The notes below the pieces were generated by a model, which searched no databases, was not told where the DNA came from, and saw only the letters and a program-made list of their open reading frames with translations. The position numbers were made by a program, and so were the translations under genes. A stretch of 64,000 nt of DNA from Anaerolineales bacterium (GTDB lineage Bacteria > Chloroflexota > Anaerolineae > Anaerolineales > UBA11579), in contig JAHCII010000011.1 of the NCBI GenBank assembly GCA_026129305.1, positions 1 to 64,000 of the forward strand, given 5' to 3'. Below, piece by piece: positions 17,078 through 30,089 of this stretch. Every line of letters begins with the position of its first letter. Position 1 is the stretch's first letter.

Positions 17078-17809
17078 TTGAAAAAGACTTTCTTGATCCC
17101 TGTGGTTGTTTTGGCGTTGGCCGCCATGGCGTGCAGCGCTTCTTCCATTACCAGCTTGCTGGAGAGCGCGGTGTCTGAAGATGAGGGCTCCCTGTTGGAC
17201 CGGGTATCGCAAATCCTTCCGCAGAGTGAACCCAGTGAAACGATCGTCACCGGCCAGATCCTGACCCAGGAAAACTTTTCTGACTCCGAAGCCTGGGAAT
17301 ATTATGTGGATGATGGGGCTGCTTTGCAGGTGGACCAGGGTGCTTACAACATGTACCTTGAGGTGGAGGGGTTCATCTGGGGTATTAATGAGCAGATGCA
17401 TTCTGACGTGGTCATCACCGTGTTTGCCACCCAACTTTCCGCCACAGATAACAATGGCTACGGCGTAGTCTGCCGGTCAGATACGGAAAATATGGGCAAT
17501 GGCTATTATTTTCTGGTCAGTGGCGATGGCTTCTACTCCATCATGAAAAGTCTGGATGACTCTGCCGAGGCATTGGTGGACTGGACCAGCAGCAGCCAGA
17601 TCCAGCAGGGCAAAGCCATTAATTGGATCAAGGCGGTTTGTGTCGAAAATTACCTGGCGCTATTCATCAATGACACCTTTGTCGCCGAGGCTTATGACTC
17701 CACGTTTTCTCAAGGCTATGCCGGATTGTCAGTAGCCCTCTTCGAAGCTGGCAACGTTGAAGTGGCCTTCGATGACTTGGTCATTTTGGCGGGTTCTCTG
17801 GCTGAATAA
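17078..17809 (+). CDS. Lipoprotein with LamG/DUF1080-like domain
   Basis: 243 residues from a TTG start at 17078, supported by GAGG 6-7 bases upstream and by the signal 'KKTFLIPVVVLALAAMAC' starting at once. Mature part: a short acidic stretch, then a beta-sandwich with 'YGVVCRSDTENMGNGYYFLVS' and 'VCVENYLALFINDTFVAEAYD', the pattern of concanavalin-like domains in many Chloroflexota lipoproteins. Function unknown. Own terminator. Confidence 0.72.
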   Translation: MKKTFLIPVVVLALAAMACSASSITSLLESAVSEDEGSLLDRVSQILPQSEPSETIVTGQILTQENFSDSEAWEYYVDDGAALQVDQGAYNMYLEVEGFIWGINEQMHSDVVITVFATQLSATDNNGYGVVCRSDTENMGNGYYFLVSGDGFYSIMKSLDDSAEALVDWTSSSQIQQGKAINWIKAVCVENYLALFINDTFVAEAYDSTFSQGYAGLSVALFEAGNVEVAFDDLVILAGSLAE

Positions 17810-17823
17810 AGTAGGCGCTGAAC

Positions 17824-17859
17824 AAAAAAGAGCCGGCAGTTAACTGCCGGCTCTTTTTT
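17824..17859. terminator. Perfect bidirectional terminator overlapping the DUF488 stop codon
   Basis: AAAAAAGAGCCGGCAGTT is followed directly by its exact complement. Serves the lipoprotein gene (+) and DUF488 gene (-). The DUF488 TAA lies at the apex, so its last codons form part of the stem. Confidence 0.9.
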
Positions 17860-18193
17860 GTTCCAGGTAGTCTTTCAAGATCACTGCGTGGTTGACCTGC
17901 TCATCTTTGGCCGCGTACAGAAGTGTGACGGTCTGCTCTTTGGCCATCGCGCGCAGCCTGTCCACGGCCGGGTTGTGGTCCAACTCCGCCCTGTAGGCTT
18001 GGGCGAAGGCTGCGAACTTCTGCGGGTCGTGCCCAAACCAGGTGCGCAGCTCTGCCGAAGGGGCAATGTCTTTCAGCCAGAGGTCCAACCTGGCGGCCGG
18101 CTTGCTGGTGCCGCGCGGCCAAAGCCGGTCCACCAGCACGCGGGTGCCGTCGTCCTGGGCGGGCTCTGCATAGATGCGTTTTAGTTTGAACAT
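17840..18193 (-). CDS. DUF488 family protein
   Basis: 117 residues, the family's usual length. 'RVLVDRLWPRGTSK', 'DLWLKDIAPSAELRTWFGHDP' and 'TLLYAAKDEQVNHAVIL' are its conserved blocks. Biochemical role not established; genomes often carry it near stress or metal functions. The stop is inside the terminator. Confidence 0.88.
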   Translation of the reverse strand: MFKLKRIYAEPAQDDGTRVLVDRLWPRGTSKPAARLDLWLKDIAPSAELRTWFGHDPQKFAAFAQAYRAELDHNPAVDRLRAMAKEQTVTLLYAAKDEQVNHAVILKDYLEQKRAGS

Positions 18194-18243
18194 TATGGTC
18201 CCTGATGCGTGGTCAGGCTGGCGCCTGGATCACGCATCACCGA

Positions 18244-19083
18244 TCACAATTGGGCTTGACTGACTTTGAGTTTACCCTCTTCGTCCTGGACCAGCTCGCC
18301 CACCGGGATGACCGTGTCGTGCTCAAAGACCAGCAGCGCCTGATTTTCCAGTGCCCAGCGCTGCCAGAAGCCTTTGGTGCGGATGGTTTCCAGCGGTTCC
18401 ACGTCGTAGGCGGTTACCCAAGCCTTGCGCTCAAAGTGCACCGCAAAACTGGCCAGGTCATTCAGGTAGACGGCTGGCCGGGTTCCGCCTTCCAGCACCA
18501 CTACCTGCAGGCCGCGGGTGTGGCCGGGGGTCACCGCCAGGCGCAGGTCTGCCGTTACCTGAGTGTCACCGTTCAGAAGCCGCAGCTGGCCGGCCTGCCA
18601 GAGGGGCACAAAATTCTCAGGCAGGTAGGTGGCCCGGGTGCGCTCGTTGGGGTGCATGGCGTCGGCGAACTCCAGGCGCTGCACCCAATATTCGGCGTTG
18701 GGGAAGGCGGCCACCGGCTGACCGTCTTTCAGCGTGGTGTTGCCGCTGCAGTGGTCAGCGTGCAAGTGGGTGTTGATGACGATATCCACATCTTCGGGAC
18801 GCACGCCGTGTTTGGCCAGATTCTGCAGCAAAGTGCCTTCTGGATACTCCAGACCCCACTGGCGGATGGCTTTGTCGTTTAGTTTGTCGCCCAGGCCGTT
18901 GTCCACCAGGATGGTCTTGCCGTCCGAGAAGATCAGCAGGCAGTGCATGCACATGGCTACCTGGTCGTGCTGGTTGGCGCTCTGGTAGCGGCTCCACAAG
19001 GGCCGCGGCACCAGGCCAAAGGGCCCACCGGGGTCCACCCAGGTGGTGCCGCTGGGGATGATATGCCACTCAAAGCCTGCCAT
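18244..19083 (-). CDS. Metallo-beta-lactamase-fold hydrolase
   Basis: 279 residues from ATG 19083. The metal motif is 'NTHLHADHCSGN' (HxHxDH), with further ligands expected in 'VTPGHTRGLQVV' and 'HDTVIPVGE'. The fold resembles the quorum-quenching lactonase / glyoxalase II group, with an N-terminal loop suggesting a hydrophobic substrate; substrate unknown. It begins 5 bp after the secA stop on the same strand, so it is likely the second gene of a secA transcript. Longer in-frame extension would run inside secA and is rejected. Confidence 0.85.
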   Translation of the reverse strand: MAGFEWHIIPSGTTWVDPGGPFGLVPRPLWSRYQSANQHDQVAMCMHCLLIFSDGKTILVDNGLGDKLNDKAIRQWGLEYPEGTLLQNLAKHGVRPEDVDIVINTHLHADHCSGNTTLKDGQPVAAFPNAEYWVQRLEFADAMHPNERTRATYLPENFVPLWQAGQLRLLNGDTQVTADLRLAVTPGHTRGLQVVVLEGGTRPAVYLNDLASFAVHFERKAWVTAYDVEPLETIRTKGFWQRWALENQALLVFEHDTVIPVGELVQDEEGKLKVSQAQL

Positions 19084-19088
19084 GCGGC

Positions 19089-23120
<4,032 letters not shown>

Positions 23121-23299
23121 GCGGCTTTTGGCTCCGGCGGCGATTATAGCATGTGGGCTTTTTCATTGAATGGCGCGTGATTCTCATGCGGGCAAGCTTA
23201 AAATATCAGCTCTTTTAAGCTTGGCGCAAAGTGGGCGTCAGGCCCGGATGCTATAATCTCTTTTGTTCCCGGTAAGGTTTCCTTAAAAGAAAAACAACC
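23121..23299. promoter_or_regulatory. Divergent secA/dnaE promoter region
   Basis: On the minus strand TATAAT (23143-23148) precedes secA with a possible -35 TTCAAT (23165-23170, read on -) at 16 bp. On the plus strand TATAAT at 23252-23257 precedes dnaE by 42 bp; no clear -35 is seen. TTAAGCTTGGC- and GCAAGCTTAAA-type words occur in the middle as a partial dyad (about 23192-23225). Nothing else is visible. Confidence 0.5.
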
Positions 23300-26200
23300 A
23301 TGTCCTTCGCCCACCTTCACGTTCACACAGAGTACTCGCTACTCGACGGATTTAGCAAAATCCCGGAACTGGTGAAGCAGGCCAAAGAGATGGGTATGCA
23401 GCACCTGGCCATCACCGACCATGGCGCCATGTACGGCGTCATCGACTTTTTTAACGCGGCCAAAGATGCCGAGATCCATCCGGTGATCGGCATGGAAGCC
23501 TACATGGCGGCGCGCGGCATGGGCGACCGCGACAGCGAACTGGACAAGCGCTCCAGCCACCTGCTGCTGCTCGCCGAAACGCAGGAGGGTTACCAAAACT
23601 TATTGAAGATCGCCTCGCGGGCGCAGCTGGACGGCTTTTACCATTACCCGCGTATTGATCACGACTTCCTGGCCGAGCATGCCATGGGGCTGATCGCCAC
23701 CACGGGCTGCCTCTCGGCAGAGATCCCGCGGGCGATCATCCGCGAGAACTTGGACGATGCCCGCCGCCAGATCGACTGGTATTACCAGGTCTTCGGCCCG
23801 CACAACTTCTATTTTGAACTGCAGAACCATCCGATCGACGAGTTGAAAAAGGTCAACAACGCCTTGCAAGACCTGGGCGCTTATTACGAAGCCAACTTCG
23901 TGGCCACCAACGACGTGCATTACATCCGCCCGGAAGATGCACGCCTGCAGGACATTCTGCTCTGCGTGCAGACTGGCAGCCGTTACGGCGAAGCGCGGCG
24001 CATGCGCATGTCTGGCAGTGAGTATTACCTGCGCAGCGAGGAAGAGATGCGCCGCCTGTTCGCCGGGCACGAAGGCGCCCTGCTGAACACGGTGCGCATC
24101 GCCGAGCGCTGCCAGGTGGACCTGGCGCCGGAAGGCTATCACCTGCCGCAGTTCGACGTGCCGGAGGGCTACGACACCGAAAGCTACCTGCGCATGCTGT
24201 GCGAAGAAGGCCTGCAGCGCCGTTACCCCGGCCGGGCGCACAGCGAGGAAGTGCGCCAGCGGCTGGAACATGAACTCGGCACCATCATCGGCATGGGCTT
24301 TGCGCCGTACTTCCTCATCGTCTGGGATTTATGTCGCTTCGCCAAGCAGAAGAACATTTGGTACAACGCCCGCGGCTCGGCGGCTGGCTCCATCGTGGCC
24401 TATGCCCTGGACATCACCCTGGTGGACCCGCTGGAGCACAACCTGATCTTTGAGCGCTTCCTCAACCGCGACCGCATCAGCATGCCCGATATCGACCTGG
24501 ACTTCCAGGACGACCGCCGCCACCTGATGCTGGAGTACTGCCGCCAGCGCTACGGCGACGACATGGTGGCCGCCATCATCACCTTCAACAAGCTCAAGGC
24601 GCGCGCCGCGGTGCGCGATGTGGGCCGCGTCCTGGACGTGCCGCTGACCGAAGTGGACCGCATCGCCAAGATGATCCCCAACATCCCCGGCAAGCCGGTC
24701 TCCATCGCCGAGGCGCTGGAGACCATCCCAGACTTTGCCCGCGAATACAACACCAATTCACAGGCCAAAGAACTGATCGACACCGCCCAGCAGATGGAAG
24801 GCGTGATCCGCGGGGCGGGCACCCACGCCGCTGGCGTGGTCATCTCCGACCGGCCCATCATCGAATACGTGCCGCTCAACCGGCCGACCGGCAACAATGC
24901 CGACGACACGCCGATCAAACAGCTGACCCAGTTCGAAATGACCACGCTGGATTCGCTGGGCCTGCTCAAGGTCGACTTCCTGGGTTTGTCGACCCTGACC
25001 ATTATGGAGCGGGCCTGCCAACTGATCGCGCAGCGTCACGGCAAGCAATACGACCTGAACAACATTCCACTGGACGACGCCCAGACCTACGAACTGCTGG
25101 GTCGCGGCGAAACCGCTGGCGTCTTCCAGTTTGAAGGCGCCGGCATGCGCCGTTGGATGATGGCGATGAAACCCCAAGCGCTGGAAAATGCCGTGGCCAT
25201 GGTGGCGTTGTTCCGCCCCGGGCCGATGGACTTCATCCCGACCTACATCAACCGCATGCACGGCAAAGAGCCGGTGAGCTACGCCCACCCGGCCATGGAG
25301 AGCATCTTCGCCGAGACGTACGGCATCCCCGTCTACCAAGAGCAGCTCATGTCGGCCGTGATGCAGGTGGCGGGCTACTCAGCCTCCGAAGCGGACGACC
25401 TGCGCAAGGCGATTGCCAAGAAGATCGAAGACAAGCTGAAAAAACACCGCAAGCAGTTCGTGCGCGGCGCCACCAAGCAGGGCATCGCCGAAAAGACAGC
25501 CGAAGAGATCTTCGCGGATTGGGAAAACTTTGCCCGCTACGGCTTTAACAAAGCGCACGCCGCCGACTACGGCGTGCTGGCTGTGCAAACCGCCTACCTA
25601 AAGGCGCATTACCCTGTGGAATACATGACGGCTGTGCTGTCGGTGACGCTGACCGACACGGACAAGGTCGCCTATTACGCCCAAGACTGCCGCCGCATGG
25701 ATATTGAAGTGCTGCCGCCGGACGTCAACTACAGCCACTGGGACTTCTCGATCCAGCAAGACGGGGAAAAGACCGCCATCCGTTTCGGCTTGGGCGCCAT
25801 CAAGAATGTGGGCCATGGCCCGGTCAACGCCATCCTGACCGGGCGCGCGGACGCGCCTTTCAAAGACCTGGTCGACTTTGGCGAGCGGGTCGACCTGCGC
25901 CAGGTGGGCAAGCGCGCCCTGGAGAGCCTGATCAAGTCTGGCGCGCTGGACGCCTTCGGCAACCGCCACGCCATGCTCGAGATCCTGGAGCAGGTGGTTT
26001 CGATGAGCGCCGATTTGTTCCATGCCAGGGAAGTGGGCCAGATGAGCCTGTTTGGCGGCGATGTGGTGGCCGGCCCGCAAATCGTGCTGGCCGCCCCGCG
26101 GCCGGAAGAGGAAGAAGCCACCCGCCGCGAGCGCCTGAACTGGGAGCGTGAGCTGATCGGCTTGTACGTCTCCGACCATCCGCTCAACCCGCTCCTGTCA

Positions 26201-27313
26201 CAGCTCAAGGAAGTCGTCACGCATTTCTCCAGCGAGCTGGCCATGCTGGAAGGGGAAGAGCGCGTGCGCGTGGCCGGCATGGTCAAAAGCTGGCGCAGCT
26301 TCGCCACCAAGCGCGGCAAGATGATGGCCTTTGTGACTATTGAAGATCCCTTCGGTACCATCGACACGATCGTCTTTCCGGGCGTGTGGGAGAAGTTCGG
26401 CAACCTGGTGCAAAATGACAAAGTGCTGGTGATCGAAGGCAAGCTGGACCCGCAGAGCGGCGAGACCAAGCTGCTGGTGGACAAGTTGGACACCAACCTG
26501 AACATCACCACCCCCATGGCGGAGGCCCCGCTGTCCTACGCGCCCAATTCGCGGCCGGCAGAGCCGGCCGCGGCATTGCGCGAGCCGCACCCCGCCGAGC
26601 CGTCCAGCGTGCTGGACGCCCCGGAGGATTTTGACCTGGGCGCCATGCCAGAACCCCCAGAGTCCTTCCCGCCGGGCTGGGAGCTCTCGGTCGAAGATCA
26701 TTTCCCCTTGGTGGGCAACACCGCCCCGCCGGAGCGGGACGAACGCCAGCCTGAGCTGCCCACCGAGCCCGAGGCGCCAGCTGGCACGCTGCCAGCCGCT
26801 GAGAGCCAAGACGACGCCCCAGACTTTGCCGCCTTTATTGAGCCGGCGCCTTCGCTGAGCCGCTCGCGGGCGGCCGAACCGGCGGCGGCGCAGCCGCCGG
26901 CTGACCTGCCGGCCCGTGAGGCCGATGCGCCTGAGCTCGCCGCTGGCGGGCTGGGCGTGGCCACCCAGCCGCCCGAGGCGCTGCCAGTCGCTCCGGCCAT
27001 CGTGCGCCCGGGCGCAGGCAAACCCGCGCCGGTCGCACGGGCGGAAGGCGGCAGTACACCCAAGATGCTGACGGTCTACATCCGCAGCACCGGCGACAAG
27101 CACCGCGACATCCTCGCCATCCGCCGCATCCACGGCGCCATCATCAGCTACCCGGGCGGGGACCGCTTTGCCTTCCAGGTCTTTGAGGGCCGCAGCAGCT
27201 ACCTGCTCGACTTCCCCAACGACACCACTGACCTGGGCGATGAACTGATCGCCCGGTTGGAGAGCATGCTGGGCGGCAGCAATTTCCGCGTCGAAACCAT
27301 CACCTTGCAGTAA
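23300..27313 (+). CDS. dnaE: DNA polymerase III subunit alpha, with long C-terminal linker
   Basis: 1337 residues. The PHP domain is complete-looking ('HLHVHTEYSLLDG', 'ITDHGAMYG'), so metal-dependent proofreading is possible. Polymerase acidic residues are in 'PDIDLDFQDDRR' (about residue 396) and 'KVDFLGLSTL' (about 557). 'GIPVYQEQLMSAVMQVAGYS' and the helix-hairpin-helix region follow, then the OB fold 'RVAGMVKSWRSFATKRGKMM' (about 988). From about 1075 to 1255 is a Pro/Ala/Glu-rich low-complexity linker, then a compact domain of about 80 residues ('VYIRSTGDKHRDILAIRRIHG') that resembles the tau-binding tail of DnaE. Divergent from secA; pfkA follows within 4 bp. Confidence 0.95.
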   Translation: MSFAHLHVHTEYSLLDGFSKIPELVKQAKEMGMQHLAITDHGAMYGVIDFFNAAKDAEIHPVIGMEAYMAARGMGDRDSELDKRSSHLLLLAETQEGYQNLLKIASRAQLDGFYHYPRIDHDFLAEHAMGLIATTGCLSAEIPRAIIRENLDDARRQIDWYYQVFGPHNFYFELQNHPIDELKKVNNALQDLGAYYEANFVATNDVHYIRPEDARLQDILLCVQTGSRYGEARRMRMSGSEYYLRSEEEMRRLFAGHEGALLNTVRIAERCQVDLAPEGYHLPQFDVPEGYDTESYLRMLCEEGLQRRYPGRAHSEEVRQRLEHELGTIIGMGFAPYFLIVWDLCRFAKQKNIWYNARGSAAGSIVAYALDITLVDPLEHNLIFERFLNRDRISMPDIDLDFQDDRRHLMLEYCRQRYGDDMVAAIITFNKLKARAAVRDVGRVLDVPLTEVDRIAKMIPNIPGKPVSIAEALETIPDFAREYNTNSQAKELIDTAQQMEGVIRGAGTHAAGVVISDRPIIEYVPLNRPTGNNADDTPIKQLTQFEMTTLDSLGLLKVDFLGLSTLTIMERACQLIAQRHGKQYDLNNIPLDDAQTYELLGRGETAGVFQFEGAGMRRWMMAMKPQALENAVAMVALFRPGPMDFIPTYINRMHGKEPVSYAHPAMESIFAETYGIPVYQEQLMSAVMQVAGYSASEADDLRKAIAKKIEDKLKKHRKQFVRGATKQGIAEKTAEEIFADWENFARYGFNKAHAADYGVLAVQTAYLKAHYPVEYMTAVLSVTLTDTDKVAYYAQDCRRMDIEVLPPDVNYSHWDFSIQQDGEKTAIRFGLGAIKNVGHGPVNAILTGRADAPFKDLVDFGERVDLRQVGKRALESLIKSGALDAFGNRHAMLEILEQVVSMSADLFHAREVGQMSLFGGDVVAGPQIVLAAPRPEEEEATRRERLNWERELIGLYVSDHPLNPLLSQLKEVVTHFSSELAMLEGEERVRVAGMVKSWRSFATKRGKMMAFVTIEDPFGTIDTIVFPGVWEKFGNLVQNDKVLVIEGKLDPQSGETKLLVDKLDTNLNITTPMAEAPLSYAPNSRPAEPAAALREPHPAEPSSVLDAPEDFDLGAMPEPPESFPPGWELSVEDHFPLVGNTAPPERDERQPELPTEPEAPAGTLPAAESQDDAPDFAAFIEPAPSLSRSRAAEPAAAQPPADLPAREADAPELAAGGLGVATQPPEALPVAPAIVRPGAGKPAPVARAEGGSTPKMLTVYIRSTGDKHRDILAIRRIHGAIISYPGGDRFAFQVFEGRSSYLLDFPNDTTDLGDELIARLESMLGGSNFRVETITLQ

Positions 27314-27316
27314 ACT

Positions 27317-28303
27317 GTGCCTGAGATGAGCGCCAAGATCAAACGCATCGGGGTACTGACCTCTGGTGGTGATGCGCCGGGCATGAACCCCTGCATCCGC
27401 GCCGTGGTGCGCACCGGGCTGTTCAATAACTGCGAGGTCATCGGCATCCGTGACGGCTATGCCGGGCTGCTGAGCGGCAGCTTTGAAGTGCTGGAGGCGC
27501 GCCAGGTGGGCGGCATCATCCAGCGCGGCGGCACCATGCTGGGTACCGCCCGCTCACCGGAAATGTACGAAGAGGCCGGCCAGCGGGCCGCCCTGCAGGC
27601 CCTGCGCCAGCACGAGATCGACGGCCTGATCGTCATCGGTGGCGATGGCTCGATGCGCGGCGGCCTGGCCCTGGCCGAGCGCGGCGTGCCGGTGGTCGGC
27701 ATCCCGGGCAGCATCGACAACGACATGTGGGGCACCAACATGGCTATCGGCGTGGACACTGCCCTCAACACCCTGTGCGACGCCATCGACAAATTGCGCG
27801 ACACGGCCTCTTCGCACCGCCGCGCCTTCCTGGTCGAGACCATGGGGCGCAACTGCGGCTACCTGGCGCTGATGGCCGGCGTGATCGGCGGGGCCGAGGT
27901 GATCCTGATCCCCGAGGCGCCCAGCACCATCGAGAAGGTGGCCGAGGCGCTGGTGGGCGCCTACCAGCGCGGCAAGACCCACTCGATCGTCGTCGTCTCA
28001 GAAGGGTCCAACATCAAAGTCGCCGAGCTGGCCCAGCACCTTGAGGAGCTGGGCGTCGGTTTCAGCACACGCATGACCATCCTCGGCCACATCCAGCGCG
28101 GCGGGCGCCCCAGCGCCTTCGACCGCCTGCTGGCCACCCGCCTGGGCGTCAAAGCCGTGGACGCCCTGCTGGCCGGCCACAGCAACGTGATGGTCGGCCT
28201 GCGCGGCCGGGACATCGACCTGGTGCCGCTGGCCGACGTGGTCAGCCGCCAGCGCGAGGCCAACCTGGAATACTACGAAATGGCGAAAATGCTCGCCTTC
28301 TAG
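27317..28303 (+). CDS. pfkA: ATP-dependent 6-phosphofructokinase
   Basis: 328 residues from GTG 27317 (ATG 27326 is an equally good start; the conserved fold begins at 'KRIGVLTSGGDAPGMNP'). 'VIGGDGSMRGG' has Gly, not Asp, after GGD, the mark of ATP rather than pyrophosphate use. 'GIPGSIDNDMWGTNMAIGVDT' keeps the catalytic Asp (IDND). 'RAFLVETMGRNCGYLALMAG' binds fructose 6-phosphate. Committed step of glycolysis. Begins 3 bp after dnaE stop, so probably cotranscribed. Confidence 0.93.
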   Translation: MPEMSAKIKRIGVLTSGGDAPGMNPCIRAVVRTGLFNNCEVIGIRDGYAGLLSGSFEVLEARQVGGIIQRGGTMLGTARSPEMYEEAGQRAALQALRQHEIDGLIVIGGDGSMRGGLALAERGVPVVGIPGSIDNDMWGTNMAIGVDTALNTLCDAIDKLRDTASSHRRAFLVETMGRNCGYLALMAGVIGGAEVILIPEAPSTIEKVAEALVGAYQRGKTHSIVVVSEGSNIKVAELAQHLEELGVGFSTRMTILGHIQRGGRPSAFDRLLATRLGVKAVDALLAGHSNVMVGLRGRDIDLVPLADVVSRQREANLEYYEMAKMLAF

Positions 28304-28338
28304 AGTTGCGTTACTCGGTGCAGCCGAGTAGTAACTCT
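28302..28338. terminator. Imperfect hairpin after pfkA
   Basis: AGAGTT...TACTCGG and CCGAGTA...AACTCT pair around TGCAG with a small internal loop. No T-run follows, so termination strength is doubtful; a second short hairpin (ATCGCCGCAGGCGAT) lies at 28341-28355. Confidence 0.45.
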
Positions 28339-28466
28339 GAATCGCCGCAGGCGATACGAGATAGGCAAAGATGCTGGCGTTTTAGGGGGTGGTCAATTGG
28401 TCGAATGGGCAATTGGTACGGGAAATCGGGGGTTTCCTATCAAGCACTTCCGTATATACTAAGCAA

Positions 28467-28844
28467 ATGAAGACCGTTCCTCTGGCCGAAGCGCGCAGGC
28501 GTTTCTCTGCCTTGCTGTCCAAGCTGGGCGAAGAGCCCATCATGCTCACCCGCCGCGGCAAGCCGGTCGCCGTGCTGCTGTCGCTCGAAGAATACGAGCG
28601 CTTGCGCCGGCTCGAAGCTTACGACCAGTTTGAAGCCTTATCGCAGACGCTGCGGGAAAGTGGTTCGAGCGCAAGAGAGTTGCACCGCTCCAGCAGGAAC
28701 GAACTGGATGAAGGGCGAGTGGCTGAGACTGATCGGATAGTAACAGATGAATATATTGAAGAACTGCGTGGGATCCTCAAAGGTGGGAATGCGCTGGGAA
28801 CATTAATGCGTGAGCGCGAATGGGAGCGTCGTAGGGATAAGTGA
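28467..28844 (+). CDS. Phd/YefM-like antitoxin-type protein with C-terminal extension
   Basis: 125 residues from ATG 28467. Residues 1-50 are a typical Phd/YefM fold: 'KTVPLAEARRRFSALLSKL' and 'IMLTRRGKPVAVLLSLEEYERL'. Residues 51-125 are a charged helical extension longer than the usual toxin-binding tail. No RelE/Doc-type toxin follows; the next gene is an HNH endonuclease with lower GC. It may be an orphan antitoxin/repressor or may control the restriction genes 64 bp downstream; the latter is inference. A TATACT-like box lies at 28454-28459. An upstream in-frame start at 28389 lies in a word-repeat tract and is rejected. Confidence 0.75.
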   Translation: MKTVPLAEARRRFSALLSKLGEEPIMLTRRGKPVAVLLSLEEYERLRRLEAYDQFEALSQTLRESGSSARELHRSSRNELDEGRVAETDRIVTDEYIEELRGILKGGNALGTLMREREWERRRDK

Positions 28845-28907
28845 CTGTAACTGCCACTAAGTATGATGTTTTTGCAAGTGTTGCTGAATGAAAGAAGGTG
28901 GTGAACC

Positions 28908-30089
28908 ATGCTTAAGTGGAGATGGGAGCAGGGAAGGCTAGATTATTTCAATTTCAATAGCTTGAGGAAAATAGCTCTAGGCCTGACTCAATTGAGTGGT
29001 ATTCCAATAGGGCAGAATGCTGCTCTTATGCGTTCTACGCTAGTGGGCATTGTAGGGCTACCGTTTCTTCCAACTAATTATACGGTTTGGAGAAATTACG
29101 CCAGGGTCTTCAGGTGTGCCATGTTGGCGGGTGCAATCAATGGCAGGCTGGTTACAACTGATCTTTGCTCAAAGTTGGCCGAGGATGATGAACAGGCCTG
29201 GGGAGTCGATGAATATTTCTCCTTCTTGTTTCCACGGTTTTACTACCCATTTCCCGCCTTTGCTGAATATTCCCAGTTCGGAACCCAGATTTTCCCTTTA
29301 TCTGCTCTTATTAAATATTTGGTGTCCGACATACGAAAAGGGGGAGAAGGCCGGATATCACTTAATCATATCTTTGATTGTTTAATTGGTAATCAATGTA
29401 CTGGATTAGAGCCAATTGAATACTATGCATCATTGACTAATTCTGGTTATCGACCAGTTAATGATGAAATAAGACAAGTCAGGGAAATGATAACCTTTTT
29501 TGCTCAATCCAACTTTTTGAAGTGGTTGGATGGCCATCTCTACCTAGATGTAGATATATCGGACCATGATTCGCTAGAAAAACTGATTGTATTGGCGAAG
29601 CCATTGGTCAGGCCACGAGCCGCTGGAAGGGATGAAGAATTGATTGCGCTTGGGTTGGTAGATCAGCGGTTGGTATTGCCTTCTATAGCATCTAGAGTCC
29701 TAACAAGTGACTTGACTTTCACGGAAGGAAAGAGAAGGAGAACAACCCATCTTCGAGTGGAGCGAAGTCCAGTTCTTAGAAAGTTCTTCATACAGAACAA
29801 CCCAATACCAATATTGTGCGACATGTGTAAGAGTGATACTAACATCCGGTACCCTTGGACCCAAAATATGTTTGAGATCCATCATTTGCTTCCCCTCTCC
29901 TCTACTTTAGCATTTGACCAAGGGCAAACCTCTTTGCGGGACTTGGTTCCCTTGTGTCCCAATTGTCATAAAAGCGTTCATCTTTATTACAAACACTGGC
30001 TTGCCCAAAGATCAAACATTGATTTCTCTACGGTGGAAGAATCCCACATCGCGTATAATGAAGCAAAAAGAGGAATAGTACTAACCTAA
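28908..30089 (+). CDS. HNH endonuclease, probable type II restriction enzyme
   Basis: 393 residues from ATG 28908, behind AAGGTGG. The C-terminal about 100 residues form an HNH zinc-finger nuclease: 'ILCDMCKSDTN', 'MFEIHHLLPLSS' and 'DLVPLCPNCHKSVH', with two CxxC pairs and the catalytic HH. The N-terminal 290 residues are of unrecognised family and probably provide target recognition. It overlaps the cytosine methyltransferase by 1 bp (TAATG), the classic arrangement of a restriction-modification pair. GC content is far below the flanks (37% by hand count in one 60-bp row against 78% in pfkA), so recently transferred. Confidence 0.82.
   Translation: MLKWRWEQGRLDYFNFNSLRKIALGLTQLSGIPIGQNAALMRSTLVGIVGLPFLPTNYTVWRNYARVFRCAMLAGAINGRLVTTDLCSKLAEDDEQAWGVDEYFSFLFPRFYYPFPAFAEYSQFGTQIFPLSALIKYLVSDIRKGGEGRISLNHIFDCLIGNQCTGLEPIEYYASLTNSGYRPVNDEIRQVREMITFFAQSNFLKWLDGHLYLDVDISDHDSLEKLIVLAKPLVRPRAAGRDEELIALGLVDQRLVLPSIASRVLTSDLTFTEGKRRRTTHLRVERSPVLRKFFIQNNPIPILCDMCKSDTNIRYPWTQNMFEIHHLLPLSSTLAFDQGQTSLRDLVPLCPNCHKSVHLYYKHWLAQRSNIDFSTVEESHIAYNEAKRGIVLT

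Noticed and set aside
28467..28844. Complete toxin-antitoxin pair
   Set aside because: The Phd-like gene has no small RelE, Doc or PIN toxin on either side; the next gene is a 393-residue HNH nuclease.
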